Origin: Jiangella alba
Lineage (GTDB): Bacteria > Actinomycetota > Actinomycetes > Jiangellales > Jiangellaceae
Assembly (NCBI RefSeq): GCF_900106035.1
Contig: NZ_FNUC01000004.1
Span: 1,674,001-1,738,000, forward strand
Reading direction: 5' to 3'
Length of the DNA: 64,000 bases
Shown: piece by piece, positions 55,350-63,530 of the stretch
Layout: each line of letters starts with the position of its first letter
Position numbering within the stretch: the stretch's first letter is position 1
Notes under the pieces: generated by a model
Databases searched by the model: none
What the model was told of the DNA's origin: nothing
What the model saw: only the letters and a program-made list of their open reading frames with translations
Translations under genes and position numbers: made by a program

Positions 55350-56572
55350 TCGCCGACCTCGACCCGAGCCGGATGCTCCTCGCGGGCCGCGGGGGAGACC
55401 AGCCCGAGGACGGTCGCGGCGACGGCGACGGCCAGCAGCGCGTTCAGCACGCCCTCGTGGTCGCCGAGCCAGCCGAGGATGGGCGGGCCAGCGAGGAACG
55501 CGGTGTAGCCGACCGATGCGATGACGCTGACCCGCGCGGCCGCCCGCCGCGGGTCGTCGGCGCCCGCGCTCATGCCGAGCGGGAAGCCCAGCGCGGCGCC
55601 GAAGCCCCAGACGATGCTGCCGGCCAGCGCGACCCACAGCGACCCGCCGAACACCACGAGCAGCACGCCGCCGGTGGCCAGCACCGCGCTGACGCGCAGG
55701 ATCGGCAGCCGGCCGAACCGGTCGACCAGCTGGGTGCCGGCCATGCGGCCGATCGTCATGGCGGACAGGAAGATCGCGAAGCCGATGGCGCCGACGGTGT
55801 TGCTGACCTCGTAGCCGTCGACGAGGCCGAGCGCCAGCCAGTCGTTGGCGATGCCCTCGACCAGCGCGGCGCACATCACCATGAGGCCGATGAGCAGCGT
55901 GCGCGGCTCGCGCCAGGCGGTGAGGACGGAGATCTTCTCGACCGGCGTACCGTCCTCGTCCTCGACCTCGGCGGCGTGCGGCAGGAAGCTGCGGGTGGCG
56001 ATGATGGTGACGATCATCGCGATGGTGCTGACGGTGGCCAGGTGCGCCACGACGGGGACGCCGACGGCCGCGATGCCGGCGCTGAGGCCGGCGCCCGTCA
56101 CCGTGCCGAGGCTGAACGCGGCGTGGAACCGGGGCATGATGGTCCGCCCGAGCAGCCGCTCGACGGCGGCCCCCTCGACGTTCATCGCGACGTCCCAGGA
56201 TCCCGAGCCGTAGCCGAACAGCACCAGCCCGGCCGCCACGACGGCGACGACACCCGCGGTGTCGGCCCCGACGCCGGCCAGGGTGAGGCCGAGGGCCACC
56301 AGCACCGAGCCGCCGGCCACCGTGCGGGCCGCGCCGATCTTGCTGACGACGAACCCCGACGTGGGCAGCGCGATGAGCGAGCCCACGGCCAGCGCCAGCA
56401 GCACCCGGCCGATCTCGCCGGGGGTCAGGCCGAGCAGGTCGCGCACCTCGGGGATGCGCGCCATCCAGCTCGCGAGCGCCAGCCCGTTGAGGGCGAACAC
56501 TGTGGCGACGGCGTTGCGGGCACGGACGGCCCTGGCCAGTTCGGGCGACGGGGCCGGAGCGGAGTGGTTCAC
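55346..56572 (-). CDS. MFS transporter, likely controlled by the divergent LacI regulator
   Basis: 408 aa, about 12 membrane helices. FALNGLALASWMARIPEVRDLLGL at the N terminus and NVEGAAVERLLGRTIMPRFHAAFSLGTVTGAG in the middle mark a subgroup related to fucose permease and YbjJ-like MFS proteins. It is divergent from a LacI-family gene, and the 128 bases between them hold a 28-bp operator, which suggests sugar or sugar-derivative transport. The GTG start lacks a strong ribosome site. Confidence 0.85.
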   Translation of the reverse strand: MNHSAPAPSPELARAVRARNAVATVFALNGLALASWMARIPEVRDLLGLTPGEIGRVLLALAVGSLIALPTSGFVVSKIGAARTVAGGSVLVALGLTLAGVGADTAGVVAVVAAGLVLFGYGSGSWDVAMNVEGAAVERLLGRTIMPRFHAAFSLGTVTGAGLSAGIAAVGVPVVAHLATVSTIAMIVTIIATRSFLPHAAEVEDEDGTPVEKISVLTAWREPRTLLIGLMVMCAALVEGIANDWLALGLVDGYEVSNTVGAIGFAIFLSAMTIGRMAGTQLVDRFGRLPILRVSAVLATGGVLLVVFGGSLWVALAGSIVWGFGAALGFPLGMSAGADDPRRAAARVSVIASVGYTAFLAGPPILGWLGDHEGVLNALLAVAVAATVLGLVSPAAREEHPARVEVGD

Positions 56573-56614
56573 GGAGCATCCCCAGGGGTCATGAACTCGT
56601 CAGGATTTCGGCGG

Positions 56615-56642
56615 TCGAATCGATTCGATCGAATCGATTCGA
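56615..56642. promoter_or_regulatory. 28-bp palindrome made of two LacI-type operators
   Basis: Two copies of the perfect palindrome GAATCGATTC (56617-56626 and 56631-56640) separated by GATC make a fully symmetrical 28-bp block. The central CG is typical of LacI-family sites. It lies 58 bases before the LacI-type gene and 42 bases before the MFS gene, placed to control both. Confidence 0.75.
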
Positions 56643-56700
56643 TATTCTGCTATGGACCAGGATCGGATGCAAGCGTGAATTTCCTCGGAGGGGAGCTGCC

Positions 56701-57756
56701 GTGGGCGAGCACCGGGCGACGCTGGCGGCGGTGGCCGCGCGGGCCGGCGTGTCCCCGTCCACCGCGTCGCTGGCGTTCAGCGGCTCCGGTCCGGTGGCCG
56801 AGTCCACCCGGGAACGGGTGCTGGCCGCGGCCCGCGAGCTGGGCTACGCCGGGCCCGACCCGCTGGCCAGGTCGCTGCGCCGCGGCCGCTCCGGCATCGT
56901 CGGCGCGGTGGTCGGCGAGCGGCTGCTGTACGCGTTCCGCGACCCGGTCGCCGTCGCGCTGCTCGACGGCATCGCCGAGGCGCTCAGCCCGTCCGGCACC
57001 GGCCTGCTGCTGCTCTCCGGCGACGCCCAGCACGGCAGCCCGACCCCGGAGCAGGTGTCGCGCATGCCGGTCGACGCCGTGGTGTTCGCCACGTGCGGCC
57101 GCGACGACGACCCGCTGCTCGACCTCTTCATCGGCCGCGGCGTGCCGGTGGTCGCCATCGACGGGCCGGACCGCCCCGAGGTCACGCTGCTGCGCATCGA
57201 CGACTACGGCGGCGCGCTCGACCTCGCCAAGCACGTCGCCGGGCTGGGTCACCAGCGCGTTGCCGTCGCCGCGCTGCCGCTGCGCCTCGACGGCCGCAGC
57301 GGGCTGGTCGACGACGCCCGCCGGGCCGTCGTCGGGTTCGCCGACTGCCGGGCCCGGCTCACCGCCACCGAGGACGTCTTCGGGCGGGTGCCGGTCGCCG
57401 AGGCGCCCAGCAACGTCGTCGAGGAGGGTGAGCGGACCGGCCGGTTGCTGCTCTCGGCGCCGCGGCGGCCCACGGCGATCATCGCGCAGAGCGACCTGCT
57501 CGCCGTCGGCGTCATCCGGGCGGCCGAGGCGCTGGGGCTGCGGGTGCCCGACGACCTCACCGTCGTCGGCTACGACGGCATCGACACCCCCTGGTTGGGC
57601 GATCGCGTCCTGACGACGGTGGTGCAGCCGATGGTGGAGAAGGGCCAGCTGACCGGCCGCATGGTCACCGAGCTGCTGGCCGGGCGGCGTCCGGCCGACG
57701 TGCACCTGCCGGTCCACCTGCGGGTCGGCGCCACGTCCGCCCCGCCGCCGGCCTAG
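56701..57756 (+). CDS. LacI family transcriptional regulator
   Basis: 351 aa. The N-terminal helix-turn-helix TLAAVAARAGVSPSTASLAFSGSGPVAESTRERVLAAARELGY has the LacI signature, and the hinge is GPDPLARSLRRGRSG. The periplasmic-binding-like ligand domain follows (VVAIDGPD, LTVVGYDGIDTPW). GTG 56701 has a GGAGGGGAG site. It probably represses the divergent MFS gene and itself through the palindrome. It ends in a CTAG overlap with the adenosine-deaminase-like gene. Confidence 0.92.
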   Translation: MGEHRATLAAVAARAGVSPSTASLAFSGSGPVAESTRERVLAAARELGYAGPDPLARSLRRGRSGIVGAVVGERLLYAFRDPVAVALLDGIAEALSPSGTGLLLLSGDAQHGSPTPEQVSRMPVDAVVFATCGRDDDPLLDLFIGRGVPVVAIDGPDRPEVTLLRIDDYGGALDLAKHVAGLGHQRVAVAALPLRLDGRSGLVDDARRAVVGFADCRARLTATEDVFGRVPVAEAPSNVVEEGERTGRLLLSAPRRPTAIIAQSDLLAVGVIRAAEALGLRVPDDLTVVGYDGIDTPWLGDRVLTTVVQPMVEKGQLTGRMVTELLAGRRPADVHLPVHLRVGATSAPPPA

Positions 57757-58733
57757 TCCGCGAGCCAGGCGTCCACGCCGTCCAGCAGCGTTTCGCGCAG
57801 CGGTGACGGCGCCGCCGACGACGTGATCGAGGCGCGGGCCAGCGCGGCCAGCTCGGCGTCGGCCAGACCGAGCGCGTCGCGGCACAGCGCGTACTGGCCG
57901 GCCAGCCCGACGGCGAACAGCAGCGGGTCGTCGCTGCCGACCGTCACCGGGACACCGGCCGCGAGCAGCGTCCGCACCGGCAGCTCGTCCAGCGCGTGCA
58001 CCCCGAACGGCGGGTACGACGACGGGCACAGCTCCAGCGCCACCCCGCGCTCGGCCAGCAGCGCCATGACGGCGGGGTCGGCGACGGCGGACGTGCCGTG
58101 CCCGATCCGGGTGGCGCCGAGCACCTCCACACACGCCCGCACGTGCGCCGGCCCGGTGAAGAAGCCGCCGTGCGGGGTGCGCAGCAGCCCGGCGTCGGCG
58201 GCGATGCGGAACGCCGGGGCGAAGTCGTCGACCCGGCCCAGCCGTTCGTCGTTGGACAACCCGAAGCCGACGACGCCGGCACCGGCGTAGCGGGCGGCCA
58301 GCCGTGCCAGCGTCGCCGCGTGCTCGCCGGAGCGGGCCCAGCTGGAGGCCACGACGACGCCCATCGGCAGCGGCGCCGCCGCGGCCGCCGTCAGGACCGC
58401 CTCGACCGCCGCCTCCAGCCCGCCCAATGCCGGCGCGTACGACGTCGGGTCGACCTGCAGTTCGGACCAGCCGCAGCCGCCGGCGGCGTCGTCCTCGGCC
58501 GCCTCGCGGACCACCCGCGCGACGTCGTCGGGGGTGCGGATGGCCGCGCGCGCGGCGTCGTAGCGGCCCTGGAAGACGGCCCACTCGTACGGTCCGCCGG
58601 TCAGCGCGGCCAGCGGCGGCACCGCGATGCCGTGCCGTGTGGCCAGCTCGTCCAGCGTGGCTGGGCGCATCGCCCCGGTGAGGTGCAGGTGCGACTGGAC
58701 CTTCGGCAGCGTCTCGACGGGACGGATCGGCAC
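57753..58733 (-). CDS. adenosine deaminase-like metal-dependent hydrolase
   Basis: 326 aa TIM-barrel amidohydrolase. The first metal motif is QSHLHLTGAMRP (near residue 15), and RIGHGTSA plus VTVGSDDPLLF hold other metal/catalytic residues. In true adenosine deaminases the strand TxHAGE provides a catalytic Glu; here the sequence is TPHGGFFTGP, with Phe191 at that place. It may therefore act on another aminopurine or pterin-like substrate, or use a different proton donor. The gene is alone on its strand. Confidence 0.78.
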   Translation of the reverse strand: MPIRPVETLPKVQSHLHLTGAMRPATLDELATRHGIAVPPLAALTGGPYEWAVFQGRYDAARAAIRTPDDVARVVREAAEDDAAGGCGWSELQVDPTSYAPALGGLEAAVEAVLTAAAAAPLPMGVVVASSWARSGEHAATLARLAARYAGAGVVGFGLSNDERLGRVDDFAPAFRIAADAGLLRTPHGGFFTGPAHVRACVEVLGATRIGHGTSAVADPAVMALLAERGVALELCPSSYPPFGVHALDELPVRTLLAAGVPVTVGSDDPLLFAVGLAGQYALCRDALGLADAELAALARASITSSAAPSPLRETLLDGVDAWLAD

Positions 58734-58819
58734 GGGAACCGACCCTACGACCTTCGTCGTACGCCGGGTCCACTCGCAGGTCCGACGATTCGCGGCGGCG
58801 TTCTCGCGACGCTGGGACC

Positions 58820-59590
58820 GTGAGCCTGCCTACCACGATTCCCTCCGGCGCCCCGGGCGCCGTCCTCGCGCCGGCGGTCCGCGCCGTCGGCCTGACCAAG
58901 CTGCACGGCAGCGGCGACACCGCCGTCCGCGCCCTCGACGCCGTCGACGTCGCGTTCGCGGCCGGGCGGTTCACCGCGATCATGGGACCGTCCGGGTCCG
59001 GCAAGTCGACGCTCGTGCACTGCCTGGCCGGGCTGGACACCGCGACGTCGGGCCGGGCGCTGCTCGGCGACACCGATCTCACTGCGCTCGACGACACCGA
59101 GCTGACGCTGCTGCGGCGCGAGCGGCTGGGCTTCGTCTTCCAGGCGTTCAACCTGCTGCCGACGCTGGACGCGGAGGCCAACGTGCTGCTGCCGCTGAAG
59201 CTGGCCGGCAAGCGGCCGGACCGGCGCTGGTTCGCCGAGATCATCGACGTGCTCGACATCGGCGACCGGCTGCGGCACCGGCCGAGTGAGCTGTCCGGCG
59301 GCCAGCAGCAGCGGGTCGCCGTCGCCCGGGCGCTGATCAACCGGCCCGAGGTGATCTTCGCCGACGAGCCCACCGGCAACCTGGACTCCCGGTCCGGCGG
59401 CGAGGTGCTGGCGATCCTGCGCACCAGCGTGCGCGAGCTCGGCCGGACGGTCGTCATGGTGACGCACGACCCGGTCGCGGCGTCGTCGGCGGACCGGGTC
59501 GTCATGCTCGCCGACGGCCACGTCGCCGGCGAGATCGCCGACCCCACGCCCGACGCCGTCATCGACGGCCTGCGCCGGCTGGGCGGCTGA
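58820..59590 (+). CDS. ABC transporter ATP-binding protein (LolD/MacB type)
   Basis: 256 aa. Walker A GPSGSGKSTL (about residue 56), the MacB-family Q-loop FVFQAFNLLPTLDAEANVLLP, signature LSGGQQQRVAVARAL, Walker B VIFADEPTGNLDS, and H-loop MVTHDP. Paired with the FtsX-like permease gene 3 bases downstream. Such systems move lipids, peptides or antibiotics out of the membrane, or act as mechanotransmitters. Confidence 0.93.
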   Translation: MSLPTTIPSGAPGAVLAPAVRAVGLTKLHGSGDTAVRALDAVDVAFAAGRFTAIMGPSGSGKSTLVHCLAGLDTATSGRALLGDTDLTALDDTELTLLRRERLGFVFQAFNLLPTLDAEANVLLPLKLAGKRPDRRWFAEIIDVLDIGDRLRHRPSELSGGQQQRVAVARALINRPEVIFADEPTGNLDSRSGGEVLAILRTSVRELGRTVVMVTHDPVAASSADRVVMLADGHVAGEIADPTPDAVIDGLRRLGG

Positions 59591-59593
59591 CTG

Positions 59594-61729
59594 ATGCGAT
59601 CGATCGTGCTGGCGGGGCTGCGCGCCCATCTGCTGCGGCTGGTGCTGACCGGCCTGGTCGTCGTGCTGTCGGTGGGCTTCACCGCGGCGACGCTGATCCT
59701 CACCGACTCGCTGGACGCGGGCACCCGCAAGGAGCTGGCCGCCGACGCCGAGGGGGTGGACCTCGCGGTGCTCGCGCCGGACGGCGCGACGTTGTCGCCG
59801 GACGAGATCGCCGCCGTCGCCGAGGCCGGCGGGGTGGCCGCGGCCGCGCCGCGGAGCGGGGTGAGCGTGCACACCGTCGACACCGACGGGCGGATCGACC
59901 CGTTCGCGACCGCCCGGCTGCTGGCCGCGCCGCTGGGCGCCGACGTGCCGGACGGCGGCGTGCTGCTGGACCGGCGCTCGGCCGACCGGCTGGGCCTGGC
60001 CGAGGGCGACGAGATCACCGTGGCGGCCGAGGGCACGGCCGACCTGACCACGCTGCCGATCGCCGGCCTGACCGAGCTGTCCGCCGACGGCATCGACGAC
60101 CTCGAGCTCACCGCGGGCTGGGACCTCGTCCGCGAGTTCGCCGACCCGCCCGGCGCCTCGCGGGTGGACCTGCGGCTGGAGGACGGCGCCGACGCGGCCG
60201 CCGTCCGGGCTGCGCTGCCCGGCGGGTACGACGTCGTCACCGGGAGCGAGCTGGCGCAGCAGCTGATGGACTCCTCGTCGCAGCGTGAGGCGCTGCGGAT
60301 CCCGCTGCTGATGCTCGGCGCGGTGTCGCTGATCGTGGCGGCGTTCGTCATCGCGAACACGTTCCGGATCCTGGTCGCCCAGCGCACCCGGGAGCTGGCG
60401 CTGCTGCGCACCGTCGGCGCGACCCGGCGCCAGGTGCTGCGCGGCGTGCTGGCGGAGTCGCTCGCGATCGGGCTGGCCGGCAGCCTCGTCGGCGTCGGGG
60501 CCGGAGCGCTGACGGCGCTCGTGACGGGCTCGGTGCTGGGCGAGTCGATGGTGCTGACGGTCACCGCGGCGACGGTGGCGTGGTCGGTCGCGATCGGCGT
60601 GCTGATGACCGTCGGGTCGGCGCTGCTGCCGGCCCGGGCCGCGACCCGGGTGGCGCCGCTGGCCGCGTTGCAGACGGTGCCCGACGGCGCCGACAGCCGC
60701 ACCACGGGACGGGCCCGGATCACGTTCGGCGTGCTGGGGCTGGTGGTCGGCACGCTGATGCTGCTGGCCGGCGCGGCGTCGGGGACGTCCGGCGGCGGAG
60801 CCGGGCTAATCCTCGTCGTGTTCGGTGCGGCGGTCTGCTTCCTCGGCCTGCTGATCCTCGGCCCGAAGGTGGTGCCGCCGCTGGTCCGCGCGATCGGCGC
60901 GGTGGCCGCCCGGCTGTCCGGTGGTTCGCGGTCGACGGCCGAGCTGGCCACGGCGAACGCGGTGCGCAACCCGCGCCGGGTGGCGGCCACGACGGCGGCG
61001 CTGCTGATCGGCGTCACGACGGTGGCCGGCTTCCTCACCGTCGTGGAGTCGTCCCGGCAGAGCGTGGGCGCGGTCGTCGACGGCCGGATACCGGCCGACT
61101 TCGCCGTCCGCACCGCCACCGCCGACCCGATCCCGGACGACGTCGCGCGGGCGATCGAGGCGCTGCCGGAGACCGGCTCGGTGGTCCAGGACGGCGCCGA
61201 CCTGCTGGCCGTCAACGCGGCCGACGGCGTGGACGACGACGATGCGCGGTCGGCGATCGTCGACGCGACCGCGGAGCACCCCGAGTTGTCCGTGCAGAGC
61301 TTCGCCCAGCGGCGCGCCGAGTTCGAGGAGAACCTGAACGAGGCCGTCAACCTGGTGCTGGCGATCCTGGCGCTGGCGCTGGTGATCGCATTCATCGGCA
61401 TCGCCAACACCCTGTCGCTGTCGGTGCACGAGCGGACCCGCGAGATCGGGCTGCTGCGGGCGCTCGGCCTGACCCGCCGGCAGACCCGGGTGATGCTCGG
61501 CGTCGAGGCGGCGCTCATGGGCGCGGTGGCGGCGGTGGTCGGGTCGGTGGCCGGCGCGGCGTTCGCCTGGGCCGCCGTCTCCAGCCTCGAGGAGCTCGGG
61601 TTCGTCGTGCCGTGGGGGCAGCTGGCGATCAGCGCCGCCGTCGCGACCCTGCTCGGCGTGCTGGCCTCGATCGCCCCCGGCCAGCGGGCGGCGCGCACCT
61701 CACCGGTCATGGCGCTCGCGGCCGAGTGA
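59594..61729 (+). CDS. ABC transporter permease, FtsX/MacB family
   Basis: 711 aa with two FtsX domains. Helix 1 near residues 12-35, a large extracellular domain, then three helices (about 235-260, 290-320, 330-350) with the TRELALLRTVGATRRQVLRGVLAES motif; the second half repeats the layout with TREIGLLRALGLTRRQTRVMLGVEA near the C terminus. The last 29 codons and the stop are included in a 169-bp segment that is tandemly duplicated downstream. Confidence 0.92.
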   Translation: MRSIVLAGLRAHLLRLVLTGLVVVLSVGFTAATLILTDSLDAGTRKELAADAEGVDLAVLAPDGATLSPDEIAAVAEAGGVAAAAPRSGVSVHTVDTDGRIDPFATARLLAAPLGADVPDGGVLLDRRSADRLGLAEGDEITVAAEGTADLTTLPIAGLTELSADGIDDLELTAGWDLVREFADPPGASRVDLRLEDGADAAAVRAALPGGYDVVTGSELAQQLMDSSSQREALRIPLLMLGAVSLIVAAFVIANTFRILVAQRTRELALLRTVGATRRQVLRGVLAESLAIGLAGSLVGVGAGALTALVTGSVLGESMVLTVTAATVAWSVAIGVLMTVGSALLPARAATRVAPLAALQTVPDGADSRTTGRARITFGVLGLVVGTLMLLAGAASGTSGGGAGLILVVFGAAVCFLGLLILGPKVVPPLVRAIGAVAARLSGGSRSTAELATANAVRNPRRVAATTAALLIGVTTVAGFLTVVESSRQSVGAVVDGRIPADFAVRTATADPIPDDVARAIEALPETGSVVQDGADLLAVNAADGVDDDDARSAIVDATAEHPELSVQSFAQRRAEFEENLNEAVNLVLAILALALVIAFIGIANTLSLSVHERTREIGLLRALGLTRRQTRVMLGVEAALMGAVAAVVGSVAGAAFAWAAVSSLEELGFVVPWGQLAISAAVATLLGVLASIAPGQRAARTSPVMALAAE

Positions 61730-61743
61730 CCCCTCCGCGCCCG

Positions 61744-61793
61744 TTTGCAATGAGCACCCATAGGCACCGGTGCGTAGAGGTGCTCATTGCAAA
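61744..61793. repeat. REP-like palindromic repeat, copy B
   Basis: A 50-bp palindrome with no loop. Outer 15 bases TTTGCAATGAGCACC and their complement are exact; the inner ten pairs include three mismatches. It lies 14 bases after the permease stop. Same outer arms as the copy at 32134-32206. Confidence 0.85.
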
Positions 61794-61911
61794 GTCGGCC
61801 GGGCGTCTGCCGCGACCCTGCTCGGCGTGCTGGCCTCGATCGCCCCGGCCAGCGGGCGGCGCGCACCTCACCGGTCATGGCGCTCGCGGCCGAGTGACCC
61901 CTCCGCGCCCG

Positions 61912-61961
61912 TTTGCAATGAGCACCCATAGGCACCGGTGCGTAGAGGTGCTCATTGCAAA
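61912..61961. repeat. REP-like palindromic repeat, copy C
   Basis: Identical to the 50-bp palindrome at 61744-61793; it is here because the whole 3' segment was duplicated. Confidence 0.85.
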
Positions 61962-62027
61962 GTCGGCCGGGCGTCTGCCCGCGACGGCTCCGCCGTGAGC
62001 GGGGCGTGGGTGATCTAGCCTGGTCCG

Positions 62028-62921
62028 ATGACGGAGGAACGGCCGGCGCGGCTCGACGTCGGCGTCGTCGGTACCGGGCGGGTGGGCGCGGTGCTCGGCG
62101 CGGCGCTGGCCCGGGCCGGGCACCACGTGGTCGCCGGCTACGGCGTCTCGCTCACCAGCCGCACCCGGGCCGGTGCGCTGCTGCCGGACGTGCCGCTGGT
62201 CGACGTGCCGCAGGTGTTCGCCCGCGCCGGGCTGGTGCTGCTCGCCGTCCCCGACGACGCGCTGCCGGCGCTGGTCGAAGGGCTGGCCGCCACGAACACC
62301 GTCCGGCCCGGCCAGCTGGTGGTGCACACCAGCGGCCGGTACGGCGTCGGCGTGCTGGAACCGGCGACGAAGGCCGGCGCGCTGCCGCTGGCGCTGCACC
62401 CGGCCATGACGTTCACCGGCACGTCGGTCGACCTCCAGCGGCTGTCCGGCGCGACGTTCGGGGTCACGGCGCCGGAGCCGCTGTGGCCGGTGGCCGAGGC
62501 GCTGGTCGTCGAGATGGGCGCCGACCCGGTCCGCGTCGCCGAGGAGCACCGCGCGCTGTACCACGCGGCGCTCTCGCACGGGGCGAACCACCTGGTCACA
62601 CTGATCAACGAGGCCATGGACCTGCTCCGCTCGGCCGGCGTCGCCGAGCCCGACAAGGTGCTGGCGCCGCTGCTCTCCGCGGCGCTCGACAACAGCCTGC
62701 GCCAGGGCGACGACGCGCTGACCGGTCCGGTCTCGCGCGGCGACGCCGGCACCGTCGCCAGCCACCTCGCCGAGATCGCCGCGGCCCGGCCGGAGTCGGT
62801 GAGCACGTACGTCGCGTTGGCGCGGCGCACGGCGGGCCGGGCGCTGGCCGCCGGGCGGCTCAAGGCCGGCGACGCCGAGGCGCTGATCGACGTGCTCGCC
62901 GAGCCGCCGTCCGCGCTCTGA
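62028..62921 (+). CDS. Rossmann-fold and DUF2520 domain protein (dehydrogenase-like)
   Basis: 297 aa. The NAD(P)-binding motif is VGTGRVGAVLGAALARAGH (about residues 11-29). LPLALHPAMTFTGTSVDLQRL and ALYHAALSHGANHLVTLINEA are the characteristic DUF2520 blocks, in which the C-terminal helices resemble those of ketopantoate and pyrroline-5-carboxylate reductases. In many actinobacteria this gene precedes panC, so a role near pantothenate synthesis is often proposed. The convergent HxlR gene abuts it exactly (TGATCA). Confidence 0.87.
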   Translation: MTEERPARLDVGVVGTGRVGAVLGAALARAGHHVVAGYGVSLTSRTRAGALLPDVPLVDVPQVFARAGLVLLAVPDDALPALVEGLAATNTVRPGQLVVHTSGRYGVGVLEPATKAGALPLALHPAMTFTGTSVDLQRLSGATFGVTAPEPLWPVAEALVVEMGADPVRVAEEHRALYHAALSHGANHLVTLINEAMDLLRSAGVAEPDKVLAPLLSAALDNSLRQGDDALTGPVSRGDAGTVASHLAEIAAARPESVSTYVALARRTAGRALAAGRLKAGDAEALIDVLAEPPSAL

Positions 62922-63440
62922 TCAGGACGTACGCAGCGGCTCGAGCAGCCGGTGCGGTTCGCGCAGCGCCACGCTGACGGCGTCGGTGCGGGTCTGCGTG
63001 GCGCCGGGGCCGGGCCGCACCTCGACGTCCTCGGGCCGGACGACCCCGCAGGTGGGGCAGCTGCCGTTGCGCAGCTCCGAACCGCACGGCAGGTGCGTGT
63101 AGACGCGTCGTGGCCCGTGCTCGCTGAGGTGCCGCTCGCCCCACTGGCTGAGCAGGTGCAGCGCCGGCCACAGGTCGCGGCCCATGGCGGTGAGCACGTA
63201 CTCGTCGCGCGGCGGGGCGTCCTGGTACCGCTCCTTCGTCATGACGCCGGCGTCGACCAGGGCCTGCAGCCGGGTGGCGAGGACCGCGCGCGGGATGTCG
63301 AGATGGTCGAGGAAGTCGCGGTAGCGGCGCACGCCGATGAAGGCGTCGCGGAGGATCAGCGGCGTCCACCGCTCGCCGACCAGCTCCAGCGCCTTGGCCA
63401 GCGAGCAGTCCTGGCCGCCGTAGTCGGTTCCGAGCGCCAC
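62922..63440 (-). CDS. HxlR family transcriptional regulator
   Basis: 172 aa from GTG 63440. HxlR winged helix at residues 13-105 (CSLAKALELVGERWTPLILRDAFIGVRRYRDFLDHL, then ATRLQALVDAGVMTKERY). The C-terminal tail has four cysteines in LPCGSEL and GSCPTCG, a possible zinc knuckle not present in every family member. It is divergent from an MFS gene; repeated dyads in the intergenic region are the likely binding sites. Confidence 0.9.
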   Translation of the reverse strand: MALGTDYGGQDCSLAKALELVGERWTPLILRDAFIGVRRYRDFLDHLDIPRAVLATRLQALVDAGVMTKERYQDAPPRDEYVLTAMGRDLWPALHLLSQWGERHLSEHGPRRVYTHLPCGSELRNGSCPTCGVVRPEDVEVRPGPGATQTRTDAVSVALREPHRLLEPLRTS

Positions 63441-63461
63441 GTTGGTCAGTTTACACCCCTG

Positions 63462-63517
63462 GGTTCATTCATCGAACTGACAGGCGTAGAGTTCCCTAGG
63501 TTCAGTCACCGAACTCA
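63462..63517. promoter_or_regulatory. two direct-repeated dyads between HxlR and MFS genes
   Basis: GGTTCATTCATCGAACTGA (63462-63480) and GGTTCAGTCACCGAACTCA (63499-63517) are direct repeats 37 bp apart; each has a small GTTC...GAAC dyad. They occupy the middle of the 90-bp divergent promoter region, as expected of HxlR operators. Confidence 0.6.
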
Positions 63518-63530
63518 GGAGTGCGCCGCC

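Larger units (their letters stand above)
61643..61979 (+). repeat. tandem duplication of the permease gene's 3' end plus REP element
   Basis: Unit 1 (61643-61811, 169 bp) and unit 2 (61812-61979, 168 bp) are identical except that unit 2 has lost one C in the CCCCCGG run (ccccgg). Each contains the last 29 codons of the permease gene, its stop, and a REP-like palindrome. Only unit 1 is part of the working gene; unit 2 is a non-coding copy. Together with the remaining 48 bases it fills the gap up to the DUF2520 gene. Confidence 0.93.

Noticed and set aside
56650-61935. A 1761-codon open frame on the minus strand
   Set aside because: It runs antisense through the LacI, ABC ATPase and permease genes, has no recognisable domain and the Ser/Arg/Thr bias typical of high-GC antisense frames.
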